Source of the DNA: Bacillus sp. SM2101
GTDB lineage: Bacteria > Bacillota > Bacilli > Bacillales > SM2101
Direction of reading: 5' to 3'
Length of the DNA stretch: 58,587 bases
Assembly (NCBI RefSeq): GCF_018588585.1
Contig: NZ_JAEUFG010000027.1
Span: 1-58,587 of the forward strand
Shown one piece after another: positions 1 to 9,023 of the stretch; within the stretch, counting starts at the first letter, position 1, and the number at the start of each line of letters is the position of its first letter. The notes below the pieces were generated by a model. The model saw only the letters and a list, made by a program, of their open reading frames with translations, did no database searches and was not told where the DNA came from. The position numbers were made by a program, and so were the translations under genes.

Positions 1-52
1 TTAGGCACGCCGCCAGCGTTCGTCCTGAGCCAGGATCAAACTCTCCAATAAA
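1..52 (-). rRNA. 16S ribosomal RNA, 5' tip (partial)
   Basis: The reverse complement of the first 52 bases is the conserved 5' end of bacterial 16S rRNA, including GAGTTTGATCCTGGCTCAG and the following ACGAACGCTGGCGGCGTG. Only the first 50 or so bases are inside the window; the gene continues off the left edge. It is the first gene of an rRNA operon read leftward. The exact mature 5' end is set by analogy to Bacillus 16S. Confidence 0.97.
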
Positions 53-152
53 GTTTGATTGCTCATTTGTTCAAAAAATTAACGTTGACGCTTTTGCTTT
101 GTTTAGTTTTCAAAGAACATTGTAGCTGCGTTTTTCTTGGAGCAGCTTTATT

Positions 153-181
153 ATAATAACATCGAATCTTGTCTAAGTCAA
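153..181 (-). promoter_or_regulatory. rrn promoter P2 (sigma-A)
   Basis: On the minus strand a -35 TTGACT (176-181) is followed after 17 bp by TATTAT (153-158), with TATAAT also available 3 bp further on. It lies about 100 bp before the 16S 5' end, as expected for the proximal promoter of a Bacillus rRNA operon. The leader between promoter and 16S contains TTCTTTGAAAACT (around 107-119), a motif commonly seen in Bacillus rrn leaders. Confidence 0.85.
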
Positions 182-238
182 CATCTTTTTTCGTCGACTT
201 TCATCAATAATTGTCGTTGTTTCTTAGCGACGAATATT

Positions 239-267
239 AATATATCATCTATTTTGATAACAATCAA
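239..267 (-). promoter_or_regulatory. rrn promoter P1 (sigma-A)
   Basis: Minus-strand -35 TTGATT (262-267), 17-bp spacer, -10 TATATT (239-244), about 85 bp upstream of P2. Tandem promoters are usual for Bacillus rRNA operons, so this is read as P1. Inferred from consensus match and position only. Confidence 0.65.
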
Positions 268-657
268 TAGTTTTTTTAATAAAATTTTAAAGAAACTTAA
301 TTAATGTTAAACCTTCATCTAAAACATTTTTAAGATCCCGTTTATAAACGCTGTTACTATTTTTACTAAACTAGAATATAAAGCTGTTGTTTTGCACAAC
401 AGTCATCTTTTAATATATAGCTCGTTACGTAAACTTCGTTACTATTTTTACTAAAAACATACAGAATGATGAGCTTTAAAAAGAGCTTAATAGTTGTAAA
501 AGTTGACAAGATATTACGAACGCTAGATTTATAAGTCCATATATCTTAGAAGAAAATCAACAATCAATGCGAAAACAGTCATTATAGAAGAAAAGATGAA
601 TGCTAAAAAATCTAGTTATATACATATCTTGATCTTTATAGGAAAAACAACATTATG
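268..657. other. Intergenic region between lysS terminator and rrn promoters
   Basis: No credible coding frame in 390 bases. It holds one copy of the dispersed inverted-end repeat (419-580). Between 331 and 405 there is a weaker look-alike of the repeat's GGCTC end and a small hairpin formed by CTGTTGT and ACAACAG (near 383-402). Otherwise AT-rich with nothing I recognise. Confidence 0.6.
419..580 (+). repeat. Dispersed inverted-end repeat, copy 1
   Basis: The left end resembles GGCTCTTTTCGTAAACTTTG (here GCTCGTTACGTAAACTTCG) and the right end is CAATCAATGCGAAAACAG. The interior keeps the CGAACGCTAGATTTATAAG-like core seen in other copies. Orientation is defined with the CAATCAATGCG end on the right. 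Confidence 0.6.
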
Positions 658-688
658 AAAAAACCCCCTAAACGACAAGTTTAGGGGG
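658..688 (-). terminator. Intrinsic terminator of lysS
   Basis: A 10-bp perfect stem (664-673 with 679-688, arm CCCCCTAAAC) and a 5-base loop, followed on the minus strand by a run of six U. It begins about 20 bases after the lysS stop. Confidence 0.9.
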
Positions 689-708
689 AATTAACTATTT
701 ATAATTAA

Positions 709-2271
<1,563 letters not shown>

Positions 2272-2276
2272 TCAAG

Positions 2277-2434
2277 GGCTCTTCTTGTTAACTCAGTTGT
2301 TATCTTTACCAAAATAGAGTAGCAAGTAATGGGTTTAGGGATTTTTATAAATATTAAAGGCGGATAAGATATCCCGATAGTTGCATACGTGTTGCTATTT
2401 AAGAAAGAAAACAACAATCTATACGAAAACAGCC
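2277..2434 (+). repeat. Dispersed inverted-end repeat, copy 2
   Basis: Left end GGCTCTTCTTGTTAACTCAG; right end ACAACAATCTATACGAAAAC followed by AGCC at 2431-2434. The core AAGATATCCCGA...CGTGTTGCT is shared with the copy at 50286-50455. The right end lies about 6 bases from the U-tract side of the terminator at 2441-2466. Confidence 0.75.
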
Positions 2435-2440
2435 ATTGTT

Positions 2441-2466
2441 AAAAAGAAAAACCCGACAGTGCCGAG
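2441..2466 (-). terminator. Intrinsic terminator in the lysS leader
   Basis: Six-base arms CTCGGC and GTCGGG (2452-2466, with G-U pairs) and a 3-base loop, followed on the minus strand by TTTTTCTTTTT. It lies about 250 bases before the lysS start, so it would end either a short RNA begun at the promoter near 2640 or attenuate lysS. Confidence 0.7.
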
Positions 2467-2501
2467 TTAATCTGAAATTGAGTTAAGTCTAAAGAATTTA
2501 G

Positions 2502-2583
2502 TTTCTAAAAAGTGTTGGAACCCTTCCCCTGAAGTTGCTCGTGCCTTCTAGGTGAAAGGGTGATGCTTTCCTTCCTTTAGAAA
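2502..2583 (-). promoter_or_regulatory. Candidate structured leader RNA upstream of lysS
   Basis: Outer arms TTTCTAAA (2576-2583) and TTTAGAAA (2502-2509) enclose an inner hairpin (2520-2561; ACCCTT pairs with AAGGGT, GAAG with CTTC). GGA and TCC can pair between them. The outer 5' arm overlaps the U-tract of the preceding terminator, so alternative folds are possible. I do not recognise it as a T-box (no TGGN motif) or any riboswitch class I know. No likely protein is encoded. Confidence 0.4.
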
Positions 2584-2606
2584 AACTGCCAGCGATAGAC
2601 TGGCAG
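2579..2606 (-). terminator. Intrinsic terminator after dusB
   Basis: Stem CTGCCAG (2586-2592) with CTGGCAG (2600-2606), followed on the minus strand by TTTTTC. It is 50 bases after the dusB stop, but downstream of the perfect promoter at 2630-2658, so it can also act on transcripts starting there. Confidence 0.85.
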
Positions 2607-2629
2607 TATATAAACGTCTTTTAGGGGTT

Positions 2630-2658
2630 ATTATATTCCAGGCTATACTTGATGTCAA
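2630..2658 (-). promoter_or_regulatory. Perfect-consensus sigma-A promoter overlapping dusB stop
   Basis: Minus strand TTGACA (2653-2658), exactly 17 bp, TATAAT (2630-2635). The -35 overlaps the dusB stop codon. The start site would be about 2622, just before the terminator hairpin at 2586-2606. It presumably feeds the lysS leader. Confidence 0.85.
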
Positions 2659-3656
2659 ACAACTTTCGCTACACTTTGCTGTTTATTTTCCACATCATCA
2701 ACGAACTTTGTTAGTAGATTTACTAAGTCTGCTCTATTATGACAATCATTTATAGCATTCCTTACTCTAGCATTGCCTTTGATCCCTTTTAAATACCATG
2801 CTGCATGCTTTCTCATTTCTTTCACCGCTATGTTCTCATTTTTTAGAGCAATTAGTCGGTCAAGGTGTAAAATACAAACATCTATCTTTTCTCGAATTCC
2901 AGGTTCTTCAATTAATTCACCCGTTTCAAGATATTTGACTGTACGGTATATCATCCAAGGGTTACCTAATGCAGCTCGTCCTATCATGACCCCATCACAA
3001 CCTGTTTGCTCAAGCATCGCTTTTGCATCCTGCGGAGATTCAACATCACCATTTCCGATGATCGGTATATTAACTGCTTGTTTTACCTGTTTAATGATAT
3101 CCCAGTTTGCCTTACCCTCATACATTTGCTCACGTGTTCTTCCATGTAACGATACAGCTTTTCCTCCAGCACGTTCAACTGCCATTGCATTCTCAATTGC
3201 AAATATATGTTCATCGTCCCAACCCATACGCATTTTTACAGTGACAGGTTTTTGTACAGCATCAACGACAGCAGCAACCATCTCATATATTTTAGCTGGA
3301 TCAAGCAACCATTTTGCACCTGCATCACACTTTGTAATTTTGGGAACTGGACACCCCATATTAATATCAATAATATCTGCTGTTGTGTTTTGTTCTACAA
3401 ATTTCGCGGCTTCTACAAGAGTCTCTTTTTCTCCACCAAATATTTGCAAGCTGAGCGGCTTCTCTCGTTCATCAATATAGAGCATACCTAACGTCTTTGC
3501 ATTTTTATATAGAATGGCTTTATCGCTCACCATTTCTGCACAAACAAGCCCTGCACCAAATTCTTTTACAGTTAGCCTGAAGGCTGAGTTACATACACCA
3601 GCCATAGGCGCTAACACAACAGGGTTTTTCATTTGTAAATCACCAATCTTCAGCAT
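2655..3656 (-). CDS. dusB: tRNA-dihydrouridine synthase
   Basis: FMN enzyme reducing specific uridines in the tRNA D-loop to dihydrouridine. Seen: N-terminal VVLAPMAGVCNSAFR flavin-site motif (13-27), the family signature INMGCPVPKITKCDAG (98-113) with catalytic Cys102, HGRTREQMYEGKANW, GNGDV and GVMIGRAALGNPW. Length (333 aa) is typical. The ATG is preceded by AAGGAGGG at good spacing. It is the last gene of the pab/fol cluster, 43 bases after the small HTH gene, the same arrangement as in B. subtilis (yacF). Confidence 0.95.
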   Translation of the reverse strand: MLKIGDLQMKNPVVLAPMAGVCNSAFRLTVKEFGAGLVCAEMVSDKAILYKNAKTLGMLYIDEREKPLSLQIFGGEKETLVEAAKFVEQNTTADIIDINMGCPVPKITKCDAGAKWLLDPAKIYEMVAAVVDAVQKPVTVKMRMGWDDEHIFAIENAMAVERAGGKAVSLHGRTREQMYEGKANWDIIKQVKQAVNIPIIGNGDVESPQDAKAMLEQTGCDGVMIGRAALGNPWMIYRTVKYLETGELIEEPGIREKIDVCILHLDRLIALKNENIAVKEMRKHAAWYLKGIKGNARVRNAINDCHNRADLVNLLTKFVDDVENKQQSVAKVV

Positions 3657-3699
3657 ATCTGTCCCTCCTTGTTATATACTTCTAATCTATATAATTGAC

Positions 3700-3912
3700 T
3701 TATAGGTCACTAAAAGGCGATAACTCACCTATACTTACCTCAAGTTTATCCGAAATATCTTTCACTAACTCTTCGCTAGGTAATCGATTCCCTCTCTCTA
3801 CCTCTCCTAACAAAGTTATTGAAACCCCAAGATCTTTTGCAAAACTTTGTTGGGTATAGCCCTTTAGCTTTCGAAACGCTCGAATACGTCTTCCCCAATT
3901 CTCCGTTTCCAT
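3700..3912 (-). CDS. yazB: Small XRE-family HTH protein (YazB-like)
   Basis: A 70-residue protein that is essentially one Cro/C1-type helix-turn-helix (residues 8-62; TQQSFAKDLGVSITLLGEVERG is the recognition region). It probably binds DNA; the target is unknown. It starts inside the 3' end of folK (49-bp overlap) and is followed by dusB, matching the position of B. subtilis yazB in the folate operon. AGAAGGGG lies 8 bases before the ATG. No effector domain is visible. Confidence 0.85.
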   Translation of the reverse strand: METENWGRRIRAFRKLKGYTQQSFAKDLGVSITLLGEVERGNRLPSEELVKDISDKLEVSIGELSPFSDL

Positions 3913-4391
3913 ACATGTACCCCTTCTCTATCAATTAATTTGTTGATATTAACCGACGATGAATCAACACCTTTTCCAAGGACAACATGTTGATCGATCT
4001 CTAACAATGGTACCATGACGAATGCTCTTTCAAGCATTCGTGGATGTGGAACAATAAGTTGCTCTGTTTCAATATTTTCTTGATTATATAACAAAATGTC
4101 AAGGTCAATTGTTCGAGGACCCCATCTAATTTCCCTTTTTCTTCCTAATTGTTCTTCTGTATGTTGACAAATCGTTAATAAATCAAGTGCTGAAAGGTCT
4201 GTATTAACTTTAATTACCATATTCAAAAATTGATCTTGATCCGTGTAACCAACAGGGTTTGTCTCATAAATTGATGAAGTTTTCGTTATAGTAATTTGAG
4301 GATGCAATTGTAAACTTTTAATAGCCTTAAACATATATAATTGTCTATCACCTTGATTAGAACCTAGTGCAATATAAGCTTCTCGTGTCAT
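3864..4391 (-). CDS. folK: 2-amino-4-hydroxy-6-hydroxymethyldihydropteridine diphosphokinase
   Basis: Transfers pyrophosphate from ATP to hydroxymethyl-dihydropterin, the step before dihydropteroate synthase. The N-terminus IALGSNQGDR and the HPPK signature RWGPRTIDLDILLY (about 88-101) are clear, followed by IVPHPRMLERAFVMVPLLEI. Length (175 aa) is normal. Its start codon directly abuts the folB stop, suggesting translational coupling, and its 3' end overlaps the HTH gene. Confidence 0.96.
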   Translation of the reverse strand: MTREAYIALGSNQGDRQLYMFKAIKSLQLHPQITITKTSSIYETNPVGYTDQDQFLNMVIKVNTDLSALDLLTICQHTEEQLGRKREIRWGPRTIDLDILLYNQENIETEQLIVPHPRMLERAFVMVPLLEIDQHVVLGKGVDSSSVNINKLIDREGVHVWKRRIGEDVFERFES

Positions 4392-4727
4392 TTAGCGACT
4401 CCTTGTTATGAATACTGCTACATCTTTATAATAACCCGGAATTGGCGGGCCAGGCTTTGTTATTTTCACAGTACATTCTTCTATTTGGACGAATGTTGCT
4501 AATAAATCTGCAGTAATTCTATCGCCCACTGCTTCTATTAATTTATATGGTTTTCCCTCCACAATCCGTTGGCAAATTTCATATACTTCACCATAGTTAA
4601 CTGTATTTTGTAACTGATCTGTTTGACCGGCACTTGATAAGTCGAGTTGAAGCTCAACATCTACCAAAAACCGCTGTCCTAATTTTGTTTCTTCAGTAAA
4701 TACCCCATGATATCCATAAAACATCAT
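4392..4727 (-). CDS. folB: Dihydroneopterin aldolase
   Basis: Converts 7,8-dihydroneopterin to 6-hydroxymethyl-dihydropterin and glycolaldehyde. Family motifs GYHGVFTEETKLGQRF, TVNYGEVYE and KPGPPIPGYYKDVAV are present. From the first in-frame ATG (4727) the protein is 111 aa and lacks the first beta strand, and no ribosome-binding site precedes that ATG. Upstream in frame the codons read I-D-K-I-V-V-N-E, which aligns with the family N-terminus M-D-K. This puts the probable start at an AUA (4749-4751), with AAAGGTGTG about 11 bases upstream and 8 bp of overlap with folP. See findings. Confidence 0.93.
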   Translation of the reverse strand: MMFYGYHGVFTEETKLGQRFLVDVELQLDLSSAGQTDQLQNTVNYGEVYEICQRIVEGKPYKLIEAVGDRITADLLATFVQIEECTVKITKPGPPIPGYYKDVAVFITRSR

Positions 4728-4743
4728 TTCATTGACAACTATT

Positions 4744-5589
4744 TTATCTATTGTTCTTCACACCTTTCCCTATCAAAGCATCCATCATCATGGCGATTCT
4801 AGAAATTTGCATAACATCATGAACTCTTACGATGTGGCATCCTTTTTCTATACCAAGACAAACAGTTGCACCTGTACCTTCTACACGTTCAGCTGGTGGC
4901 AAATCCAAAATTTGTCCAATGAAAGACTTTCGAGATGTCCCTAATAACACAGGGTATCCAAGCTTGTTTAACTCATCTAAATGTCGTATGATTTCAAGAT
5001 TCTGTTCAAAAGATTTTGCAAAACCAACACCAGGATCTAAAATAATGTTATCATCTTTCACTCCGGCAGACTTAACGATAGACACACTCTCTTTCAAATC
5101 ATTAAGCACATCAACAAAAAAGTTTTGGTAATTACGGTTAGTCCGATTATGCATTAATACAATTGGAACTTGATAATGTGCAGCTACCTCGGCCATTTTT
5201 GGATCAGCCTTAGCACCCCAAACATCATTAATTATATGAGCACCAGCCTCAATTGCCTGCTTAGCTACTTCAGCCTTGTACGTATCTATAGATACCGCCA
5301 CATTCACATTTGCAGCAACTTCTTTTACAACTGGAATAACTCTTGATAATTCTTCATCTAACAACACTTTATTTGCCCCAGGGCGTGTAGATTCTCCACC
5401 TATATCAATAATATCAGCACCTTCAGAAGTCATTCTCTCAGCATGCTTTACAGCTAATTCGATCGAATTAAATTTGCCCCCATCTGAAAATGAATCGGGT
5501 GTAGCATTGACTATACCCATAATATAGGTCTTCTTTGTAAAATCTAGATGATAAGGTCCACATGATAACTGTAAAGGTTGACCTTTCAC
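4744..5589 (-). CDS. folP: Dihydropteroate synthase
   Basis: Condenses p-aminobenzoate with hydroxymethyl-dihydropterin diphosphate; the sulfonamide target (sul in B. subtilis). Seen: MGIVNATPDSFSDGG (pterin site, about 24-38), DIIDIGGESTRPGA, the NDVWG segment, GVGFAKS and LLGTSRKSFIG. The frame is open to a TTG at 5607, but AAGGAG sits 8 bases before the GTG at 5589, chosen as the start (281 aa). It lies 5 bases after pabC, so pabA synthase products and folate assembly are co-expressed. Confidence 0.96.
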   Translation of the reverse strand: MKGQPLQLSCGPYHLDFTKKTYIMGIVNATPDSFSDGGKFNSIELAVKHAERMTSEGADIIDIGGESTRPGANKVLLDEELSRVIPVVKEVAANVNVAVSIDTYKAEVAKQAIEAGAHIINDVWGAKADPKMAEVAAHYQVPIVLMHNRTNRNYQNFFVDVLNDLKESVSIVKSAGVKDDNIILDPGVGFAKSFEQNLEIIRHLDELNKLGYPVLLGTSRKSFIGQILDLPPAERVEGTGATVCLGIEKGCHIVRVHDVMQISRIAMMMDALIGKGVKNNR

Positions 5590-5594
5590 TCGTT

Positions 5595-6464
5595 TCACTC
5601 CTTCCAAAAACTGTGTAGGTCAACCCTACTCCATAACGATTTTTTCGTTTCATTGTATTGCTTCTTCAAAGTATTAAAAACCATGCCCTTATTTCCCTGA
5701 AAATATCTATGTTCTATTTTATATATCGGTATCAATTCTTGAATCGAATTTGTGACAAACACCTCATCAGCCATTAGCATTTCATCCGGTTTAAATAACC
5801 CATCATCAATATGCAAACCATTATGTTTTGCAAGAGTCATTACAAATTGTCTTGTAACTCCGTTCAAAATCCCTGTTTCCAGAGAAGGTGTGTAGATTTT
5901 ATCGTTCTTTACCCAAAAAACGTTCGACACAATCCCCTCTGCAATAAATCCCTTTTGAGATAGAAATATCCCTTCCTTTGTCGCATCTACTCCTATCTCT
6001 CTCTTCCCAAAAACATTGTTTAAAAAATGATGGGACTTTAATCGACTTTTTCCTTCTGGTGTATTTCTCTTTGTTTTTAGAAAAACACCAGCTTTTTCAG
6101 CAACTGGTACTTGCAGTGGTTTTATATATATAATGACGGTAGGTTTTGTATAATGTTCAACCGACAAACCGATATCTCCTACTCCAGCTGAAACATTCAA
6201 TCTAACGTAAGCATTTGAAAGGTTATTTTTGTTAAGTAAACGAGTAATGATTGAGAAAATCTCATCTCGATGCAGTTCTATATCTATCGCTAAACTGTTT
6301 AACCCTTCATTTAACCTTGAAAGATGGTCATCCAACAAAAAAGGGTGTCCATCATATACTGCAAGTGTCTCAAACAAACCTATTCCATACATATACCCGT
6401 GGTCAAATGGAGAGATCTTCGCATCTTCTTTTTTTATAATTTTGCCGTCTAAGTATATATACAT
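5595..6464 (-). CDS. pabC: Aminodeoxychorismate lyase (PLP class IV)
   Basis: Cleaves 4-amino-4-deoxychorismate to p-aminobenzoate and pyruvate. It has the branched-chain-aminotransferase-like fold: DHGYMYGIGLFETLAVY (21-37), Lys143 as the likely PLP Schiff-base lysine in RLKSHHFLNN, GFIAEGIVSNVFWV, and the C-terminal ADEVFVTNSIQELIPI. 289 aa is normal. It lies 7 bases after pabA; the nearest Shine-Dalgarno-like run (AGGGAAGT) overlaps the pabA end, so translation may be coupled. Confidence 0.94.
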   Translation of the reverse strand: MYIYLDGKIIKKEDAKISPFDHGYMYGIGLFETLAVYDGHPFLLDDHLSRLNEGLNSLAIDIELHRDEIFSIITRLLNKNNLSNAYVRLNVSAGVGDIGLSVEHYTKPTVIIYIKPLQVPVAEKAGVFLKTKRNTPEGKSRLKSHHFLNNVFGKREIGVDATKEGIFLSQKGFIAEGIVSNVFWVKNDKIYTPSLETGILNGVTRQFVMTLAKHNGLHIDDGLFKPDEMLMADEVFVTNSIQELIPIYKIEHRYFQGNKGMVFNTLKKQYNETKKSLWSRVDLHSFWKE

Positions 6465-6471
6465 AAACTGA

Positions 6472-7050
6472 TTATTTTACTTCCCTATATTGCTCAATAA
6501 AATTTTTAAGTAGTCGTTTACCGAAAGCAGTCATAATAGACTCTGGATGAAATTGAACACCTTCAATAGGGAGGGTTTTATGTCTAATCGCCATAATCTC
6601 ATCTTCTTCAGTCCAAGCTGTAATTTCAAAACAATCAGGTAAAGTCTCTCTTTTCACAATTAAAGAATGATATCTAGTTGCAGTTAAAGGATTTTCAATA
6701 TCTGTAAAAATTGTTTTTTGATTATGAAAAATTTGAGATGTTTTTCCATGCATTAATTTATCAGCTCTTACAACATCGCCACCAAATGCCTGAGCAATCG
6801 ATTGATGTCCTAAACACACTCCGAAAAGCGGAATTTTCCCAGCAAAATATTGAATAGTTTCCAGGCTTATACCTGCTTCATTAGGGCTACATGGCCCAGG
6901 GGAAATCATAATAAAGTTTGGGTTTAGCTCCTCAATTTCTTTTATCGTTATTTCATCGTTACGCTTTACGACCAACTCTTCTCCTAATTCACCTAAGTAT
7001 TGTACTAGGTTATACGTAAAAGAATCATAATTATCGATCATTAAAATCAT
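6472..7050 (-). CDS. pabA: Aminodeoxychorismate/anthranilate synthase, glutamine amidotransferase subunit
   Basis: Class I glutamine amidotransferase supplying ammonia to the PabB synthase; in B. subtilis the same subunit also serves TrpE. The triad is visible: Cys79 in [12 protein letters not shown] and the His/Glu of VQFHPES near residue 170, plus [17 protein letters not shown] lies 8 bases before the ATG at 7050; the longer frame from a GTG at 7059 would contain that site, so it is not used. 192 aa. Confidence 0.95.
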   Translation of the reverse strand: MILMIDNYDSFTYNLVQYLGELGEELVVKRNDEITIKEIEELNPNFIMISPGPCSPNEAGISLETIQYFAGKIPLFGVCLGHQSIAQAFGGDVVRADKLMHGKTSQIFHNQKTIFTDIENPLTATRYHSLIVKRETLPDCFEITAWTEEDEIMAIRHKTLPIEGVQFHPESIMTAFGKRLLKNFIEQYREVK

Positions 7051-7128
7051 TATCGTCACCTCATCAATATTTTTTTAGAGCTTTTGCATCCCTTCTAGTG
7101 AGAAGTTAGCAAGCTTCAATGTTCAAAT

Positions 7129-8544
7129 TTACTCTAATGAGTTTACTTTCTTAGCTTCACATAATTCAATAGCCTTCCACAGTGCTTTAGCTTTTTTTAA
7201 TGACTCTTTATACTCATATTTTGGATTTGAATCAATTACAATACCTGCACCTGCTTGAATATGAGCAATGCCATCCTTTACAACCATTGTTCTAATAACT
7301 ATGTTTAATTCAATATTATCTGAGAAACCTATCCAACCAATTGACCCTGTATACATTCCTCTACGTACAGGTTCTAACTCTTCTATAATTTCCATCGTCC
7401 TCACTTTAGGTGCCCCAGTTATCGTTCCACCAGGGAAAACAGCTCTAATTAAATCATGCGCATTCTTACTTTTATCTAACTTCCCTTTCACATTTGAGAC
7501 GATGTGCATTACATGTGAATATTTCTCAATAACCATAAATTCATCAACTTCTACCGTTCCATATCGACAAACTCTCCCTAAGTCATTCCGCTCCAAGTCA
7601 ACGAGCATAACATGTTCGGCCCGTTCCTTCTCATTTTGAATAAGCTCATTGGCAAGCTTAACATCTTCTTCATGAGTTGTTCCACGAGAACGGGTCCCTG
7701 CAATTGGACGAGTACTCACTTCTTCACCATCTTTTTTAATAAGAAGTTCTGGAGAACCACTAACAATTTGAACTTCGCCCATTTCCAAATATGCCATATA
7801 GGGAGATGGGTTTAACTCACGTAATTGTTCATAAATGTCAATAGGGTGCTTTGTAATTGATTTTGATTGCCGTACGGATAAATTTATCTGAAAGACATCA
7901 CCTTGTGCAATATAATTCTTTACCTTCTCTACTGCTTCTTTAAATTCCTCTTCAGACATTGATACATTTTGATGTTGACTTTCTTGTGTAGGGTAAGCGA
8001 AATTTAGTTCATGACTTATCTCTACACTCCACATCCTCTCATAATGATCTAAACGTTTCTGTGTTTTTTCATCATCTCCGTTATCAATCGTCATTAGCCA
8101 TAGTATATTCTCATTATGATCATAAACAAAAATGTCATCAAAAATAAAAAAACAAATATCAGGGGTAAGTAAATCATCAGCAGCCACTGTAGGTAGTTTT
8201 TCAATTTGCCGAACATAATCATAGCTTATATAGCCAATAGCACCACCCTGAAAATCTGGTAAGCTAGGTACATGTTCAGTTTTATATTTCCTCATCCATT
8301 CCTTAAGAACCACAAGTGGATCTCCTTCTATTGTAGAGCGTTGACCATGTTCTATAATTTCAACCTGATTATTTTTTCCTTTAATTGTTGCAAACGGCCT
8401 AAGACCAATTATGCTATATTGCCCCCCACGGCCACTTTCAAGTAGCATGTGATACGGTTCATCTTTTGATAAGTATTTATATCTTTTAAACCACTCATCT
8501 TCTTTGATAGGTAATTTCCTAGCTACAGGTCTTCTTTGTTGCAT
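7129..8544 (-). CDS. pabB: Aminodeoxychorismate synthase, component I
   Basis: Makes aminodeoxychorismate from chorismate with ammonia from PabA. Chorismate-binding fold: GDVFQINLSVRQS, STRPIAGTRSRG, ERAEHVMLVDLERNDLGRV, FPGGTITGAPKVRTMEII and GAGIVIDSNPKYEYKE. Length (471 aa) equals B. subtilis PabB and is shorter than typical TrpE. The residue after PI in PIAGT is Ala; E. coli PabB has Lys there and TrpE has Ala, so function rests on operon context. AAGGAGTG precedes the ATG. First gene of the pab/fol operon. Confidence 0.93.
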   Translation of the reverse strand: MQQRRPVARKLPIKEDEWFKRYKYLSKDEPYHMLLESGRGGQYSIIGLRPFATIKGKNNQVEIIEHGQRSTIEGDPLVVLKEWMRKYKTEHVPSLPDFQGGAIGYISYDYVRQIEKLPTVAADDLLTPDICFFIFDDIFVYDHNENILWLMTIDNGDDEKTQKRLDHYERMWSVEISHELNFAYPTQESQHQNVSMSEEEFKEAVEKVKNYIAQGDVFQINLSVRQSKSITKHPIDIYEQLRELNPSPYMAYLEMGEVQIVSGSPELLIKKDGEEVSTRPIAGTRSRGTTHEEDVKLANELIQNEKERAEHVMLVDLERNDLGRVCRYGTVEVDEFMVIEKYSHVMHIVSNVKGKLDKSKNAHDLIRAVFPGGTITGAPKVRTMEIIEELEPVRRGMYTGSIGWIGFSDNIELNIVIRTMVVKDGIAHIQAGAGIVIDSNPKYEYKESLKKAKALWKAIELCEAKKVNSLE

Positions 8545-8724
8545 CGTGTCACACTCCTTACTCCAAACTAAAACTGATAAGCCTATTGTACAAGAATGTC
8601 ACTAAGAGTTCACCTTCCAGCATCTAAAATTTCGAATGAATGTAAAAAAAGAGTTATGAAGACCATAATAGTTAATATATCTTCCCTGTTAATCTCTATA
8701 GCTAGAACCTTCCCTCTTAATAAA
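8545..8724. other. Upstream region of the pab/fol operon
   Basis: No gene. AT-rich spacer expected to contain the operon promoter; I see no strong consensus. It continues into two adjacent copies of the dispersed repeat (8725-8967). Confidence 0.5.
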
Positions 8725-8838
8725 GGCTCTTCTCGTTAATTTCGTAATTCAACTAAGGACAACTGTCACAGATGGTACGAACGTTAAATTTATACGTTCT
8801 TATGTCTTAAAATGAAACACTCCTTAATCCGAAAACAA
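8725..8838 (+). repeat. Dispersed inverted-end repeat, copy 3 (degenerate)
   Basis: Left end GGCTCTTCTCGTTAATTTCG is clear. The right end (AATCCGAAAACAAC near 8826-8838) is weak. The interior has CGAACGTTAAATTTATACG like copy 1. Confidence 0.5.
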
Positions 8839-8851
8839 CATAAATAAAAAA

Positions 8852-8967
8852 AGACTCTTTTCACAAACTTTGTTGCTAAAGAGTCTTATGAGAACTCAAT
8901 AATTTTATATACTGGATATACGTGCTTAAAACTTACAACACAAAGCAACAATCAATGCAAAAACAAT
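8852..8967 (+). repeat. Dispersed inverted-end repeat, copy 4
   Basis: Left end GACTCTTTTCACAAACTTTG then TTGCT; right end AGCAACAATCAATGCAAAAA. The left end can also fold on itself with the following AAAGAGTCTT to make a hairpin. It is bounded on both sides by ATAAAAAA, a possible 8-bp duplication but low in complexity. The right end abuts the cysK terminator. Confidence 0.65.
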
Positions 8968-8969
8968 AT

Positions 8970-9000
8970 AAAAAAACAGCTCCTTTAGGGGCTGTTTTTA
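8970..9000 (-). terminator. Intrinsic terminator of cysK
   Basis: Stem ACAGCTCC (8976-8983) with GGGGCTGT (8988-8995) and loop TTTA. A-run before and T-run after make it look bidirectional; on the minus strand it follows the cysK stop by about 25 bases. Confidence 0.9.
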
Positions 9001-9023
9001 TAAAAGTTACTTCTTATGAAGTT

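Noticed and set aside
2500-2570. Short minus-strand frame in the lysS leader as a leader peptide
   Set aside because: It would need an AUC start and the region is better explained by base pairing; no Lys codon run that would suit an attenuator peptide.
2500-2600. T-box riboswitch before lysS
   Set aside because: No AGGGTGGNACCGCG T-box sequence and no AG-bulge/specifier pattern.
2773-3480. Plus-strand 235-codon frame opposite dusB
   Set aside because: Shadow of dusB; Ser/Phe/Ile-rich translation without family resemblance. The same applies to the other long antisense frames opposite real genes.
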